Source of the DNA: Prevotella sp. UBA3776
GTDB lineage: Bacteria > Bacteroidota > Bacteroidia > Bacteroidales > Bacteroidaceae
Reading direction: 5' to 3'
Length of the DNA stretch: 17,919 nucleotides
Assembly: GCA_002369515.1 (NCBI GenBank)
Contig: DFFM01000004.1
Coordinates: 54,296-72,214, forward strand
The notes under the pieces were generated by a model, which was not told the origin of the DNA, made no database searches, and worked only from the letters and a program-made list of their open reading frames with translations. Position 1 is the stretch's first letter. Each line of letters begins with the position of its first letter. Shown here piece after piece: positions 7,807 through 15,735 of this stretch. The position numbers and the translations under genes are program-made.

Positions 7807-10263
7807 ATGAGAAAGATATTGTTTTTTCTTACTGCTGCGGTCCTGATGGGACTGACGGCGATGGCCCGCGAACGCATTTGTTTCGACCAGGGCTGGCAGT
7901 TCGTGCTCGACGACAAGATGACCCTTGATCAGGCTCAGCAGGGCAATGGCTGGCGGGTGCTCAACCTGCCCCACGACTGGGCCATCGAGGGCGACTTCCA
8001 CGTGGGCAACCCCAGCGGAGCCGGCGGCGGTGCGCTGCCCGGTGGAGTGGGGTGGTACAAGAAATCGTTCGACGTCACGGCGCGCGAACTCAAGGAGGGG
8101 CGCTTCTTCATCGAGTTCGACGGAGTGTATATGAACAGCACTGTGTGGCTCAACGGTCACGAACTGGGCCACCGTCCCTACGGTTACAGCTCGTTCGAAT
8201 ACGAACTGACGCCCCATTTGCAGCGAGGCGCCAACACGCTCGTGGTGAAAGTGGACAACAGCGACCAGCCCAACTCGCGCTGGTACAGTGGCTGCGGCAT
8301 CTATCGCCACGTGTGGCTCACCAAGACCGGCCCCGTGCGCATAGCCCATTGGGGCGTACGCGTGAGGACGCAGTATGTTAAACAGCGCGGTTGGTGGTGC
8401 GTGGATGTCTATACCACGTTAGACCGCGGTTCGGACAAGTTGAAAGTACGCAACACGCTGCTCGATGCCGAGGGCCATGTGGTGGGCAGCCCAGTCTCCA
8501 ACGACAATTGGTCCACCATCAGGGTCAATGACCCCAAGCTCTGGTCGGTGGAGTCGCCCTACGTTTATACCGTGCGCACGGAAGTGCTGAAGGGCAACAA
8601 GGTGGTCGATGTGCAAGAAACCACCACGGGCTTCCGCGACTTCCGTTTCGACCCCGAAACGGGTTTCTGGCTCAACGGCAAGAACTTCAAGATCAATGGC
8701 GTGTGCGAGCACCATGACCTGGGATGCCTTGGCGCGGCCTTCAACGAAGATGCCATGCACCGCAAACTCACCAAGCTGAAGGCCATGGGAGTGAACAGCA
8801 TCCGCTGTTCGCACAACCCGCCCGCACCGCAGCTGCTCGAAATGTGCGACACCATGGGGCTCATCGTCATGGACGAGAGCTTCGACATGTGGCGCCGCAA
8901 GAAAACGCAGAACGACTACGCCCGCTTCTTCGACGAGTGGCACGAGCGCGACCTTGAAGACCTGGTGCTGCGCGACCGCAACCATCCCTGCATCCTGATG
9001 TGGAGCATCGGCAACGAAGTGCTCGAGCAGTGGTCCAGTGCCGAGGCCGACACGCTCACGCTTGAGCAGGCCAACCTCATCCTGAACGCCGGCCACGATG
9101 CCTCCACACTGGCCAAGGAGGGCGAGCTGAGCGTCAACTCGCTGCTCACCCAGCACTTGGCCGAAATCGTGAAACGCCTGGACGACACGCGCCCCATCAC
9201 AGCAGGATGCAACGAGCCCGACCCCAACAATCACCTTTTCAAGAGTGGAGCCATCGACATCATTGGCTTCAACTACCATCACCAGTGGGTGAAGGATGTG
9301 CCCAAGAATTTCCCCGGCAAGCCCTTCATTATGAGCGAGAGCGTCAGCGCCCTGCAGACGCGCGGCTACTACATGATGCCCAGCGACACGGTCTTTAAAG
9401 CCCCCAAGGAGTGGTGGCTGCCCTATACCGACCCCACGTTCATGTGTTCGGCCTACGACAACATGCATGCCTCGTGGAGCAGTACGCACGAGGAAACATG
9501 GAACGTGGTGAAGCACAACCCGTTTGTGGGCGGACAGTACATTTGGACGGGCTTCGACTACATCGGCGAGCCCACGCCCTACGGTTTCCCCGCCCGCAGC
9601 TCGTACTTCGGCATCATCGACTTGGCTGGATTCCCCAAGGACACCTATTATATGTATCAGAGCGAGTGGACCAGGCGCCCCGTGCTCCATCTGTTCCCCC
9701 ATTGGAACTGGTTGCCCGGCCAGACGGTCGATATGTGGTGCTACTACAACGATGCCGACGAGGTGGAACTCTTTGTCAACGGCCAGAGCCAGGGCACCCG
9801 ACGCAAGCAGGCTGGTCCGCTGCATGTGGGTGAAGGCGCACAGAGCCCCGTCACACAGACCGAGTATCACGTCATGTGGCGCGTAGAATACCAGCCGGGC
9901 GAAGTGAAGGTGGTGGCCCGCAAGGGTGGAAAACCCGTGCGCGAACAAGTCATTCGCACCGCCGACAACCCCGAGCGTATAGGCCTGAGCATCGACTATC
10001 GCGGCAACGACCTGACCTTCGTGGCCGTTGATGTGCTCGACGGCAAGGGAACGCTCTGCCCGTTGGCCGAAAACCAGATCTTCTTCGATGCCGAAGGACT
10101 GGAAATCGTCGGCGTAGATAACGGCTGCCAAACGTCGATGGAGCGCTTCAAGGACAACAAGCGGCGCGCTTTCTTCGGCAAGTGCCTTGTGGTGGTGCGT
10201 GGCAAGGGCAAGCTCACCGCCCGTAGCGTGGGCCTCACTTCAAACGAAATCACAATTCAATAA
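7807..10263 (+). CDS. GH2 beta-galactosidase-like exported enzyme with DUF4982 and C-terminal domain
   Basis: This 818-aa retaining beta-glycosidase probably removes beta-galactosyl residues from oligosaccharides in the periplasm. A signal peptide (1-20, cleavage after LTAMA) precedes the GH2 sugar-binding domain with LPHDW, the immunoglobulin-like domain and the TIM barrel. The acid/base is E404 in SIGNEV and the likely nucleophile is E511 in FIMSES. A DUF4982-type region begins near 622, followed by a GH2 C-terminal beta domain to the end. This architecture is usually annotated beta-galactosidase in Bacteroidetes; other beta-glycosides are possible. The start at 7807 was chosen because an in-frame ATG at 7741 would translate through the hairpin and bury the signal peptide. 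The second GH31 gene begins seven bases after the stop, so the two are co-transcribed. Next to an alpha-xylosidase this could fit galactosylated xyloglucan fragments, which is inference. Confidence 0.9.
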   Translation: MRKILFFLTAAVLMGLTAMARERICFDQGWQFVLDDKMTLDQAQQGNGWRVLNLPHDWAIEGDFHVGNPSGAGGGALPGGVGWYKKSFDVTARELKEGRFFIEFDGVYMNSTVWLNGHELGHRPYGYSSFEYELTPHLQRGANTLVVKVDNSDQPNSRWYSGCGIYRHVWLTKTGPVRIAHWGVRVRTQYVKQRGWWCVDVYTTLDRGSDKLKVRNTLLDAEGHVVGSPVSNDNWSTIRVNDPKLWSVESPYVYTVRTEVLKGNKVVDVQETTTGFRDFRFDPETGFWLNGKNFKINGVCEHHDLGCLGAAFNEDAMHRKLTKLKAMGVNSIRCSHNPPAPQLLEMCDTMGLIVMDESFDMWRRKKTQNDYARFFDEWHERDLEDLVLRDRNHPCILMWSIGNEVLEQWSSAEADTLTLEQANLILNAGHDASTLAKEGELSVNSLLTQHLAEIVKRLDDTRPITAGCNEPDPNNHLFKSGAIDIIGFNYHHQWVKDVPKNFPGKPFIMSESVSALQTRGYYMMPSDTVFKAPKEWWLPYTDPTFMCSAYDNMHASWSSTHEETWNVVKHNPFVGGQYIWTGFDYIGEPTPYGFPARSSYFGIIDLAGFPKDTYYMYQSEWTRRPVLHLFPHWNWLPGQTVDMWCYYNDADEVELFVNGQSQGTRRKQAGPLHVGEGAQSPVTQTEYHVMWRVEYQPGEVKVVARKGGKPVREQVIRTADNPERIGLSIDYRGNDLTFVAVDVLDGKGTLCPLAENQIFFDAEGLEIVGVDNGCQTSMERFKDNKRRAFFGKCLVVVRGKGKLTARSVGLTSNEITIQ

Positions 10264-10270
10264 CCCAATC

Positions 10271-12607
10271 ATGAAAAGAGTCTTCATTCTATTAATTCTC
10301 GTAAGTTGTGGCATCGCCACGTCGCTGGCGCAGCTTCAAACCAACGGAGGCTTCCAGTATCTGCAAGCCCAGCCAAAGGACATGTCTGCCGATTTCAACG
10401 ACCTTTCCAACACTTACTTCCTGGCTGACAGCCTCGTGGCGTTCAGTACGGAAAAGGGCGAAGGTCTGCTCAACTGGAAACGCTATCGGCTCTCACCCCG
10501 CCAGGCCTTCAATCTGAACGGCTACTGGCCGGTGCGCATGCAGATGCTCGATTTTCCCGATGCCGCCTACGACAACGACCCCAACCTGAAAATCCGCGTC
10601 AGCAGAATTGACGAGCGAACCCTGCGCGTCACCCTGCTCACATCGCCCATCGAACCCAAGAACACCGACAGCGACGACCCCATGTTCTCGCCCCAGTTCC
10701 TCAGCCGACAGACCTCTGCCCCGGCGGGCTGGACAGCAGTGGACAAGGGCGACCGGATTGTCTATAGCAGTGCCTGTGGCTCGATGGAAATACAGAAATA
10801 CCCTTGGCGCATCGTGCTGAAAGATGCCAAGGGAAAGATCATGACCCAGACGCGCGCCCTCGTTGACAACGACTCCACGCAGGTGAAGCTGCTGCCCTTC
10901 AATTTCATCAAGCGCGGCAGCGACAACTCGCGCTCGGTCAACCCCGTGTTCCTGCTCTCGCCAGGCGAGCGCATCTATGGATGCGGCGAGTCGTTCACCT
11001 CGCTCAACAAGGTGGGGCAGAAGGTCAACATCTTCGTCACCGACCCGCAGGGACCCGAAACCGACGGCATGTACAAGCCTGTGCCTTTCTTCTTCTCCAA
11101 TCGCGGCTACGGCATCTTCATGCACACCTCGGCTCCCGTCACTGCCGACTTCGGAGCCTCCTACATCGGTGCCGACCGTCTGTTCATGGCCGACGAGACC
11201 ATGGACTTCTTCGTGTTCTTCGGCGAGCCCAAGGACATTCTCGATGCTTACACCGATGTGACGGGCAAGAGCCCCATGCTGCCCCTCTGGAGTTTCGGCA
11301 CGTGGATGAGCCGCATCACCTATTTCTCGCAGAAAGAGGGTCTGGAGATAGCCAGCCAGCTGCGCAAGCACAACATTCCCGCCGACGTGATCCATTTCGA
11401 TACGGGCTGGTTCGGCGTTGACTGGCAGTGCGACTACCTGTTTGCCAAGGACCGTTTCCCCAATCCCGAGAAGATGCTCAAGCAACTCAGCAACGACGGT
11501 TTCCACACCTGCCTGTGGCAGTTGCCTTACTTCACTCCTAAGAACCGCTTCTTCAACGAGATTGTCGATAAAGGGCTGCATGTGCGCAACGCCGCCGGTG
11601 GCATGCCCGTCGAAGACGCCATTCTCGACTTCTCCAACCCGCAGACCGTCTGTTGGTACCAGCAGAAAATCGAAGGACTGATGCGCCAAGGCGTCAGCAC
11701 CATCAAGTGCGACTTCGGCGAGGCCGCTCCATTCAACAACGGCATCTACCATAGCGGGCGCGGTGGACTTTACGAGCACAACCTCTATCCTCTGCGCTAC
11801 AACAAAGCCCTTTGGGAGGTGGTCGAGCGCAGTCATCCCGGCGAGGGCATCATCTGGGCACGTTCCGCATGGGCGGGCTCGCAGCGCTACGCCCTCCACT
11901 GGGGAGGCGACGCAGCCACCAACAACATCGGCATGCTGGGCGACTTGCGCGGCGGACTCTCCTTCGGACTCAGCGGATTCTCCTTCTGGAGCCACGACAT
12001 GGGCGGTTTCGTCACCGCTTCGCCCGAGGACATCTACCGCCGTTGGCTGCCCTTCGGATTCCTTTCTTCGCACACCCGTGCCCACGGCGCACCGCCCACC
12101 GAGCCATGGCTCATCAGCGAGTCGTTCACCGACGCTTTCCGTCAGGCGGCCGAAATGAAATACCGCCTCATGCCCTACGTCTATGCCCAGGCCAAGGACT
12201 GCACCGAGCGCGGTTTGCCCATGGTGCGCGCCTTGTTCGTTGAGTTCCCCCACGATGCCGGTGCATGGCTCGTAGAAGATGAGTACATGTTCGGTTCGCA
12301 AATGCTCGTTGCTCCGCTGATGGAGAGCGGCACTGAGCGCACGGTCTATCTGCCCGCCGGAAAATGGATCGACTACCAGAGTGGTGCCGTCTATGACGGT
12401 GGATACCAAACGCTGAAGGCAGGCGAAATTCCCGCCATCATCCTTGTGCGCGACGGAAGCCTCATTCCGCATGCGCCCCTCGCACAGCGCACCGACCAGA
12501 TTGACTGGAACGCCATCGAGTTGCGCCCCTACAAGGCTGCAGCCACCAAATGCACGGGCCTGCTCTTTAAACCCGGCGACACGAAGCTGCAACAGATTGA
12601 GCAGTAA
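10271..12607 (+). CDS. YicI-like GH31 glycosidase (alpha-xylosidase family)
   Basis: This 778-aa enzyme closely follows the E. coli YicI layout and length. The nucleophile is D481 in IKCDFGEA and the acid/base is D547 in HWGGDAATNN. They lie 66 residues apart, as I recall for YicI (416 and 482). LRGGLSFGLSGFSFWSHDMGG and MPYVYAQA also match the family. The N-terminus MKRVFILLILVSC holds a good lipobox (LVSC, C13), but SLAQ a few residues later also fits signal peptidase I, so lipoprotein or soluble periplasmic location is open. In the substrate loop, HFDTGWF replaces the HFDCFWM-type sequence of YicI; the Cys-Phe pair there influences specificity, so the true substrate may not be an alpha-xyloside. 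It is last in the operon, seven bases after GH2. The start at 10271 was chosen because the longer frame overlaps GH2. Confidence 0.9.
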   Translation: MKRVFILLILVSCGIATSLAQLQTNGGFQYLQAQPKDMSADFNDLSNTYFLADSLVAFSTEKGEGLLNWKRYRLSPRQAFNLNGYWPVRMQMLDFPDAAYDNDPNLKIRVSRIDERTLRVTLLTSPIEPKNTDSDDPMFSPQFLSRQTSAPAGWTAVDKGDRIVYSSACGSMEIQKYPWRIVLKDAKGKIMTQTRALVDNDSTQVKLLPFNFIKRGSDNSRSVNPVFLLSPGERIYGCGESFTSLNKVGQKVNIFVTDPQGPETDGMYKPVPFFFSNRGYGIFMHTSAPVTADFGASYIGADRLFMADETMDFFVFFGEPKDILDAYTDVTGKSPMLPLWSFGTWMSRITYFSQKEGLEIASQLRKHNIPADVIHFDTGWFGVDWQCDYLFAKDRFPNPEKMLKQLSNDGFHTCLWQLPYFTPKNRFFNEIVDKGLHVRNAAGGMPVEDAILDFSNPQTVCWYQQKIEGLMRQGVSTIKCDFGEAAPFNNGIYHSGRGGLYEHNLYPLRYNKALWEVVERSHPGEGIIWARSAWAGSQRYALHWGGDAATNNIGMLGDLRGGLSFGLSGFSFWSHDMGGFVTASPEDIYRRWLPFGFLSSHTRAHGAPPTEPWLISESFTDAFRQAAEMKYRLMPYVYAQAKDCTERGLPMVRALFVEFPHDAGAWLVEDEYMFGSQMLVAPLMESGTERTVYLPAGKWIDYQSGAVYDGGYQTLKAGEIPAIILVRDGSLIPHAPLAQRTDQIDWNAIELRPYKAAATKCTGLLFKPGDTKLQQIEQ

Positions 12608-12676
12608 GCCGTCGGCTTGGCTGTAAACAAATCCGGCGGACATTGTTCTGCTCACAGCGCTCAATGAGATGGAAAC

Positions 12677-12708
12677 GGGGGCATGCACATTTCCTTGTGC
12701 ATGCCCCC
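12677..12708. terminator. Shared terminator hairpin between convergent genes
   Basis: GGGGGCATGCACA (12677-12689) and TGTGCATGCCCCC (12696-12708) form a perfect 13-bp stem with a six-base loop TTTCCT. It lies between the second GH31 gene (+) and the HAD phosphatase gene (-), so it can stop transcripts from both sides. The flanking T-tracts are short (ATTTCTATCTTG on the plus strand), but the stem is very G+C-rich. Confidence 0.8.
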
Positions 12709-12743
12709 ATTTCTATCTTGTTAGGCCGTTCTCGCTTGTACGG

Positions 12744-13394
12744 TTATTGTAGGACGATGTCAATGAGCTCAGCAAAGTCGTCGATGATGAAGGTGGGATG
12801 GGCGGTGAGCAGTTGCTCGCGCGAGTGGTTGCCGTAGGTGACGGCGCAGGTGGGGCAGTGGGCGGCGTTGCCCATGAGAATGTCGAAGGTGGTGTCGCCC
12901 ACAACGAGCGCATTCTCTGCCTTACAGCCACAGTGGCTCAGAGTCTTGAGCACCGGCTCGGGATGGGGCTTTGCTTGGGCCACGTCGTCGGCACCGACAA
13001 TGAGGCTGACGAACTGGTTGAGCTGCATGCGTTGCAAAAATTCGTCGAGCGTCTCGCGGCTGCGGCTGCTGGCAATGGTCAGGGTGATGCCCTGCTGGTG
13101 GAGGCGGGCAAGCGTTTCTCTGACGTGCGGAAAAAGGGGCACCGCGTCGGGCGTGTTGTTCTGGAAGAACAGTTGACGGTAGGTTTGTTCGCACCGGTCG
13201 CCCATTTCCTCGGTCATGGGTATGAGTTCGGTGAAGGTTTCGCGCAGCGGGCGGCCAATCATGGCGGCACAGCTTTCGGGCGACTGTGGTGGCAGTCCCA
13301 ATGCTTGGATGGTTTGCTGCATGGTGCGCACGATGAGGCTCTGCGTGTCGCCCATGGTGCCGTCGAAATCGAGTATGATGGTGTTGATATTCAT
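12744..13394 (-). CDS. HAD-superfamily phosphatase (phosphoglycolate phosphatase/beta-phosphoglucomutase-like)
   Basis: This 216-aa cytoplasmic protein has all four HAD motifs. DFDGT near the N-terminus supplies the nucleophile D9 and acid/base D11. IASSRS is motif II, KPHPEPV supplies the motif III lysine, and VGDTTFDI is motif IV. The helical cap between motifs I and II fits HAD subfamily IA, as in phosphoglycolate phosphatase or beta-phosphoglucomutase. The sequence alone does not settle the substrate. The start at 13394 puts DFDGT at residue 9, normal for the family; the longer frame from 13499 adds an unrelated tail. A -7 box lies upstream at 13437-13444. The gene is convergent with the GH cluster and divergent from the LolA-like gene, so it is not part of either unit. 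Confidence 0.88.
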   Translation of the reverse strand: MNINTIILDFDGTMGDTQSLIVRTMQQTIQALGLPPQSPESCAAMIGRPLRETFTELIPMTEEMGDRCEQTYRQLFFQNNTPDAVPLFPHVRETLARLHQQGITLTIASSRSRETLDEFLQRMQLNQFVSLIVGADDVAQAKPHPEPVLKTLSHCGCKAENALVVGDTTFDILMGNAAHCPTCAVTYGNHSREQLLTAHPTFIIDDFAELIDIVLQ

Positions 13395-13436
13395 GTCTTT
13401 TGCACGTTTGTTGTGGTCTTTTCGTCCTTTTTCGTG

Positions 13437-13444
13437 CAAAAGTA
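13437..13444 (-). promoter_or_regulatory. -7 promoter element of the HAD phosphatase gene
   Basis: On the minus strand this reads TACTTTTG, an exact match to TAnnTTTG, 42 bases before the start codon at 13394. No clear TTTG -33 element is found at the right distance. It lies about 45 bases from the oppositely directed -7 box of the LolA-like gene, so the two promoters are back to back. Confidence 0.5.
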
Positions 13445-13488
13445 GCCATTTTCTTTCAATTCCATGCTGACTTCTAGCAAATACTTCG

Positions 13489-13496
13489 TACCTTTG
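13489..13496 (+). promoter_or_regulatory. -7 promoter element of the LolA-like gene
   Basis: TACCTTTG matches TAnnTTTG exactly and sits 23 bases before the ATG at 13520, which leaves a short leader. No strong -33 element is apparent. Together with the minus-strand box at 13437-13444 it defines a divergent promoter region. Confidence 0.6.
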
Positions 13497-13519
13497 CACC
13501 CAATTTTCAAAAATAGAGT

Positions 13520-14134
13520 ATGTTTTTCAGATATCGATACGTTCTTTTAATGCTTTTTGCGTCAGTGAGTTGTGTGGCGCAGACCAATTCCAACGAGCGG
13601 CAGGCCCGCAAGATGTTCAATCAGATTTATGACATGGTTTTTGGTGCTCAGGGCTCAACGCTTCACTATTCGGTGAACATCATTGGCATCTACAAGACCA
13701 ACGGCACCATTTGGTACAAGGAGAAAAAGAGCAAGTTTGTTGACGAGAAGTATGATGCCTACAGCGACGGCACCACTTATTGGCGCGCAGACAGGAAGAA
13801 AATGACGGTGACAATCTTTGACATGAACGATGATTCGAGGGACAAGTATTCCACCAAGTTCAAATTCTCTCCCGACAACTACACCTACAGCATCAAGCGC
13901 GATGACTCCCACTACTGGTTGACGCTGAAGGCCAAGAAAGGTGTGAAAGGCATCAAGGAGGCGCGCGTTCAGCTTGACTTGCACACCCGCCATCCGCAGA
14001 GCATACGCATCAAGGTGGGCATTTTCCACACCACCATCAAAATTTCAAACTTCAAGAGCGGTGGCATTTCCGACAAGGTGTTTGTGTTCGACAAACAGAA
14101 ATACCCCGGCTACAAGTACATCGACAAAAGGTGA
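13520..14134 (+). CDS. LolA-like exported protein (outer-membrane lipoprotein carrier fold)
   Basis: This 204-aa protein begins with a signal peptide; cleavage near VAQ at about 19-21 is likely, with a weak lipobox SVSC just before. The mature part alternates basic and aromatic beta strands. NGTIWYKEKKSKFVDE, then YSDGTTYWRADRKKMTV, resemble the Bacteroidetes LolA-like pattern of a KGTIWYKG-type strand followed by a DG-x-x-x-W strand. LolA carries lipoproteins across the periplasm, but this divergent relative need not; many Bacteroidetes encode several with unknown roles. Its length fits the family. It has its own promoter and no partner on its strand. The stop codon is merged with the first heptamer repeat (14133), and a terminator follows at 14184-14207. 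Confidence 0.7.
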   Translation: MFFRYRYVLLMLFASVSCVAQTNSNERQARKMFNQIYDMVFGAQGSTLHYSVNIIGIYKTNGTIWYKEKKSKFVDEKYDAYSDGTTYWRADRKKMTVTIFDMNDDSRDKYSTKFKFSPDNYTYSIKRDDSHYWLTLKAKKGVKGIKEARVQLDLHTRHPQSIRIKVGIFHTTIKISNFKSGGISDKVFVFDKQKYPGYKYIDKR

Positions 14135-14173
14135 GTTAGGAGTTAGGAGTTAAGAGTTAGGAGTTAAGAGTTT
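14133..14173 (+). repeat. Left heptamer array (GAGTTAG/GAGTTAA)
   Basis: Five complete heptamers (GAGTTAG, GAGTTAG, GAGTTAA, GAGTTAG, GAGTTAA) and a partial sixth follow without gaps. The first unit uses the last two bases of the TGA stop codon of the LolA-like gene. The array is the inverse of the one at 14231-14291, and together they can form a very long hairpin. Confidence 0.9.
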
Positions 14174-14183
14174 CCGAACAGAT

Positions 14184-14207
14184 GGAAGCTGTTAGCTCCT
14201 TTTTTTT
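14184..14207 (+). terminator. Intrinsic terminator of the LolA-like gene
   Basis: GGA-A-GCT, loop GTT, and AGC-TCC form a 6-bp stem with one bulged A (14184-14199), followed directly by eight T residues (14200-14207). The short stem with a strong T-run on the plus strand fits rho-independent termination of the LolA-like transcript. It lies in the loop region between the two heptamer arrays. Confidence 0.7.
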
Positions 14208-14230
14208 GTCAACGGCAGCTCCCAGCTCAC

Positions 14231-14291
14231 AACTCCTAATTCTTAACTCTTAACTCTTAACTCTTAACTCTTAACTCCCAACTCCTAACTC
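14231..14291 (-). repeat. Right heptamer array, inverse of the left array
   Basis: About eight AACTCNN-type heptamers plus a partial one are seen on the plus strand: AACTCCT, a variant AATTCTT, four AACTCTT, AACTCCC, AACTCCT and AACTC. Read on the minus strand they are GAGTTAA/GAGTTAG units. The outer 40 bases (14252-14291) pair with 14133-14172 with two mismatches. The array ends eight bases before the stop codon of the minus-strand symporter gene, so it may terminate that operon. Confidence 0.9.
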
Positions 14292-14298
14292 GAAAAAT

Positions 14299-15720
14299 TC
14301 AGTTTTCCTCCATTTCCTTGTCCAACTGGCCGCTCCAGAGGTATTCGCGGGTTTCCTTCACGATGACCCCGCTCAACAGCAGCAGCGACAGCAGGTTGGG
14401 AATGGCCATCAGGGCGTTCATGCAGTCGGCGATGTTCCAGACAATGCCCAGATTCATGATGCTACCAATGAAAAGCGCAATGATGTAGAGCACTCTATAG
14501 GAGTTTACTGTGCCTTTTACGCGGGCAGCCTTCGCCCTGGAGGTGCTGTCGGCGGTGTTGTCCTTGGTGTCTTGCTTGCCCCTTGCCAAATATTCCACGG
14601 CGCGCTCGCCGTAATAGCTCCACCCCAAGATGGTGCTGAAGGCAAAGGTGAGCAGTCCGATGCTGAGCAACGGTGCGCCAATGTAGGGAATCTTGCTGAA
14701 GGCTGCCTTTGTGAGCACGGCTCCGTTGCTATAGTCGATGTCGGGGTAGGCGATGATGCTGCTCACGATGACGATGCCCGTGAGGGCGCAGATGACGACC
14801 GTGTCCCAGAACGTGCCCGAGGCCGAAACCAACGCCTGGCGCACAGGGTTGCGCGTCTGGGCAGCGGCAGCCACGATGGGTGCCGAGCCCATGCCCGACT
14901 CGTTGGAGAACAGTCCGCGCGCGATGCCGTAGCGGGCGGCCATCATCACGGTGGTGCCCACAAATCCGCCGCCGGCAGCAGCGGGCGTGAAGGCCGACTC
15001 GCAGATGAGCCTGATGGCCGGCCACACGTAGGTGCCGTTGATGAAAAGGATGGCGATGCAGCCCAGCACATAGAAGATGGCCATGAAGGGCACGAGCATG
15101 GTGCAGACGCGGGCGATGCTCTTCACGCCGCCCAGGATGACGGCTCCGGCCAGCAAGCAGATGACCAGGCCCGTGAGATATTGCGGAATGCCGTAGGTTT
15201 CGAAAGTGAGCGTTGACATGGCGTTGGCCTGCACCGTGTTGCCGATGCCGAAGGCGGCGATGGCTGTAAACAGGGCAAACAGCACTCCCGCCCATTTCCA
15301 TCCCAGGCCGCGCTCAAGCGCATACATGGGGCCGCCGAGCATTTTGCCGTCGGGGGTCTTCACGCGATATTTGATGGCCAGCAATCCTTCGGCATACTTG
15401 GTGCTGATGCCGAACACACCCGTCAGCCAGCACCACAGCACGGCGCCTGGCCCTCCGAGCGAGATGGCCGTGGCCACGCCGATGATGTTGCCCGTGCCGA
15501 TGGTGGCCGCCAAGGCGGTGGCCAGGGCTCCGAATTGCGACACGTCGCCCGTGGCATTGTTGTCGCGGCTCACCGAGAGACGGATGGCGGTGCCTATCTT
15601 GCGTTGTGGAAATTTCAGCCGGATGGTGAGGAACAGGTGGGTGCCGAGCAGCAGCACAATCATGGGCCAGCCCCAGAGCAGCGAACTTAGATCTTCAAAG
15701 AAAACGTTGATTTGTTCCAT
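14299..15720 (-). CDS. Sodium:alanine/glycine symporter, AGCS family
   Basis: This 473-aa inner-membrane protein should import alanine or glycine with sodium ions. It has about ten or eleven hydrophobic helices. The family signature FGALATALAATIGTGNIIG (about residues 63-81) and SNESGMGSAPI in a later helix belong to the sodium and substrate site region of AgcS/AlsT-type carriers. An unusual charged segment of about 33 residues (about 380-412, RGKQDTKDNTADSTSRAKAA and onward), rich in Lys, Asp, Thr and Ala, lies between two helices, probably on the cytoplasmic side. The start at 15720 lies 15 bases after the stop of the membrane-anchored DUF4230 gene, so it is the last gene of that operon. 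Substrate choice between alanine, glycine and related amino acids cannot be read from the sequence. Confidence 0.93.
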   Translation of the reverse strand: MEQINVFFEDLSSLLWGWPMIVLLLGTHLFLTIRLKFPQRKIGTAIRLSVSRDNNATGDVSQFGALATALAATIGTGNIIGVATAISLGGPGAVLWCWLTGVFGISTKYAEGLLAIKYRVKTPDGKMLGGPMYALERGLGWKWAGVLFALFTAIAAFGIGNTVQANAMSTLTFETYGIPQYLTGLVICLLAGAVILGGVKSIARVCTMLVPFMAIFYVLGCIAILFINGTYVWPAIRLICESAFTPAAAGGGFVGTTVMMAARYGIARGLFSNESGMGSAPIVAAAAQTRNPVRQALVSASGTFWDTVVICALTGIVIVSSIIAYPDIDYSNGAVLTKAAFSKIPYIGAPLLSIGLLTFAFSTILGWSYYGERAVEYLARGKQDTKDNTADSTSRAKAARVKGTVNSYRVLYIIALFIGSIMNLGIVWNIADCMNALMAIPNLLSLLLLSGVIVKETREYLWSGQLDKEMEEN

Positions 15721-15735
15721 CGTGATGTCGGATGA

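Noticed and set aside
4536..12688. Minus-strand frames of 841, 570 and 731 aa (4536-7061, 8419-10131, 10493-12688) opposite the GH31, GH2 and second GH31 genes
   Set aside because: They are shadow frames of the same kind, with no family signature and composition dictated by the opposite strand.
12798..13445. A 215-aa plus-strand frame opposite the HAD gene
   Set aside because: The minus strand carries all four HAD motifs in order; the plus frame has no recognisable domain.
13395..13499. In-frame extension of the HAD phosphatase
   Set aside because: It adds 35 unrelated basic residues, crosses the divergent promoters, and puts DFDGT far from its usual N-terminal position.
14133..14291. Reading the heptamer arrays as a CRISPR array
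   Set aside because: The units are seven bases with no spacers, and no cas genes are present; they are simple tandem repeats in inverted orientation.
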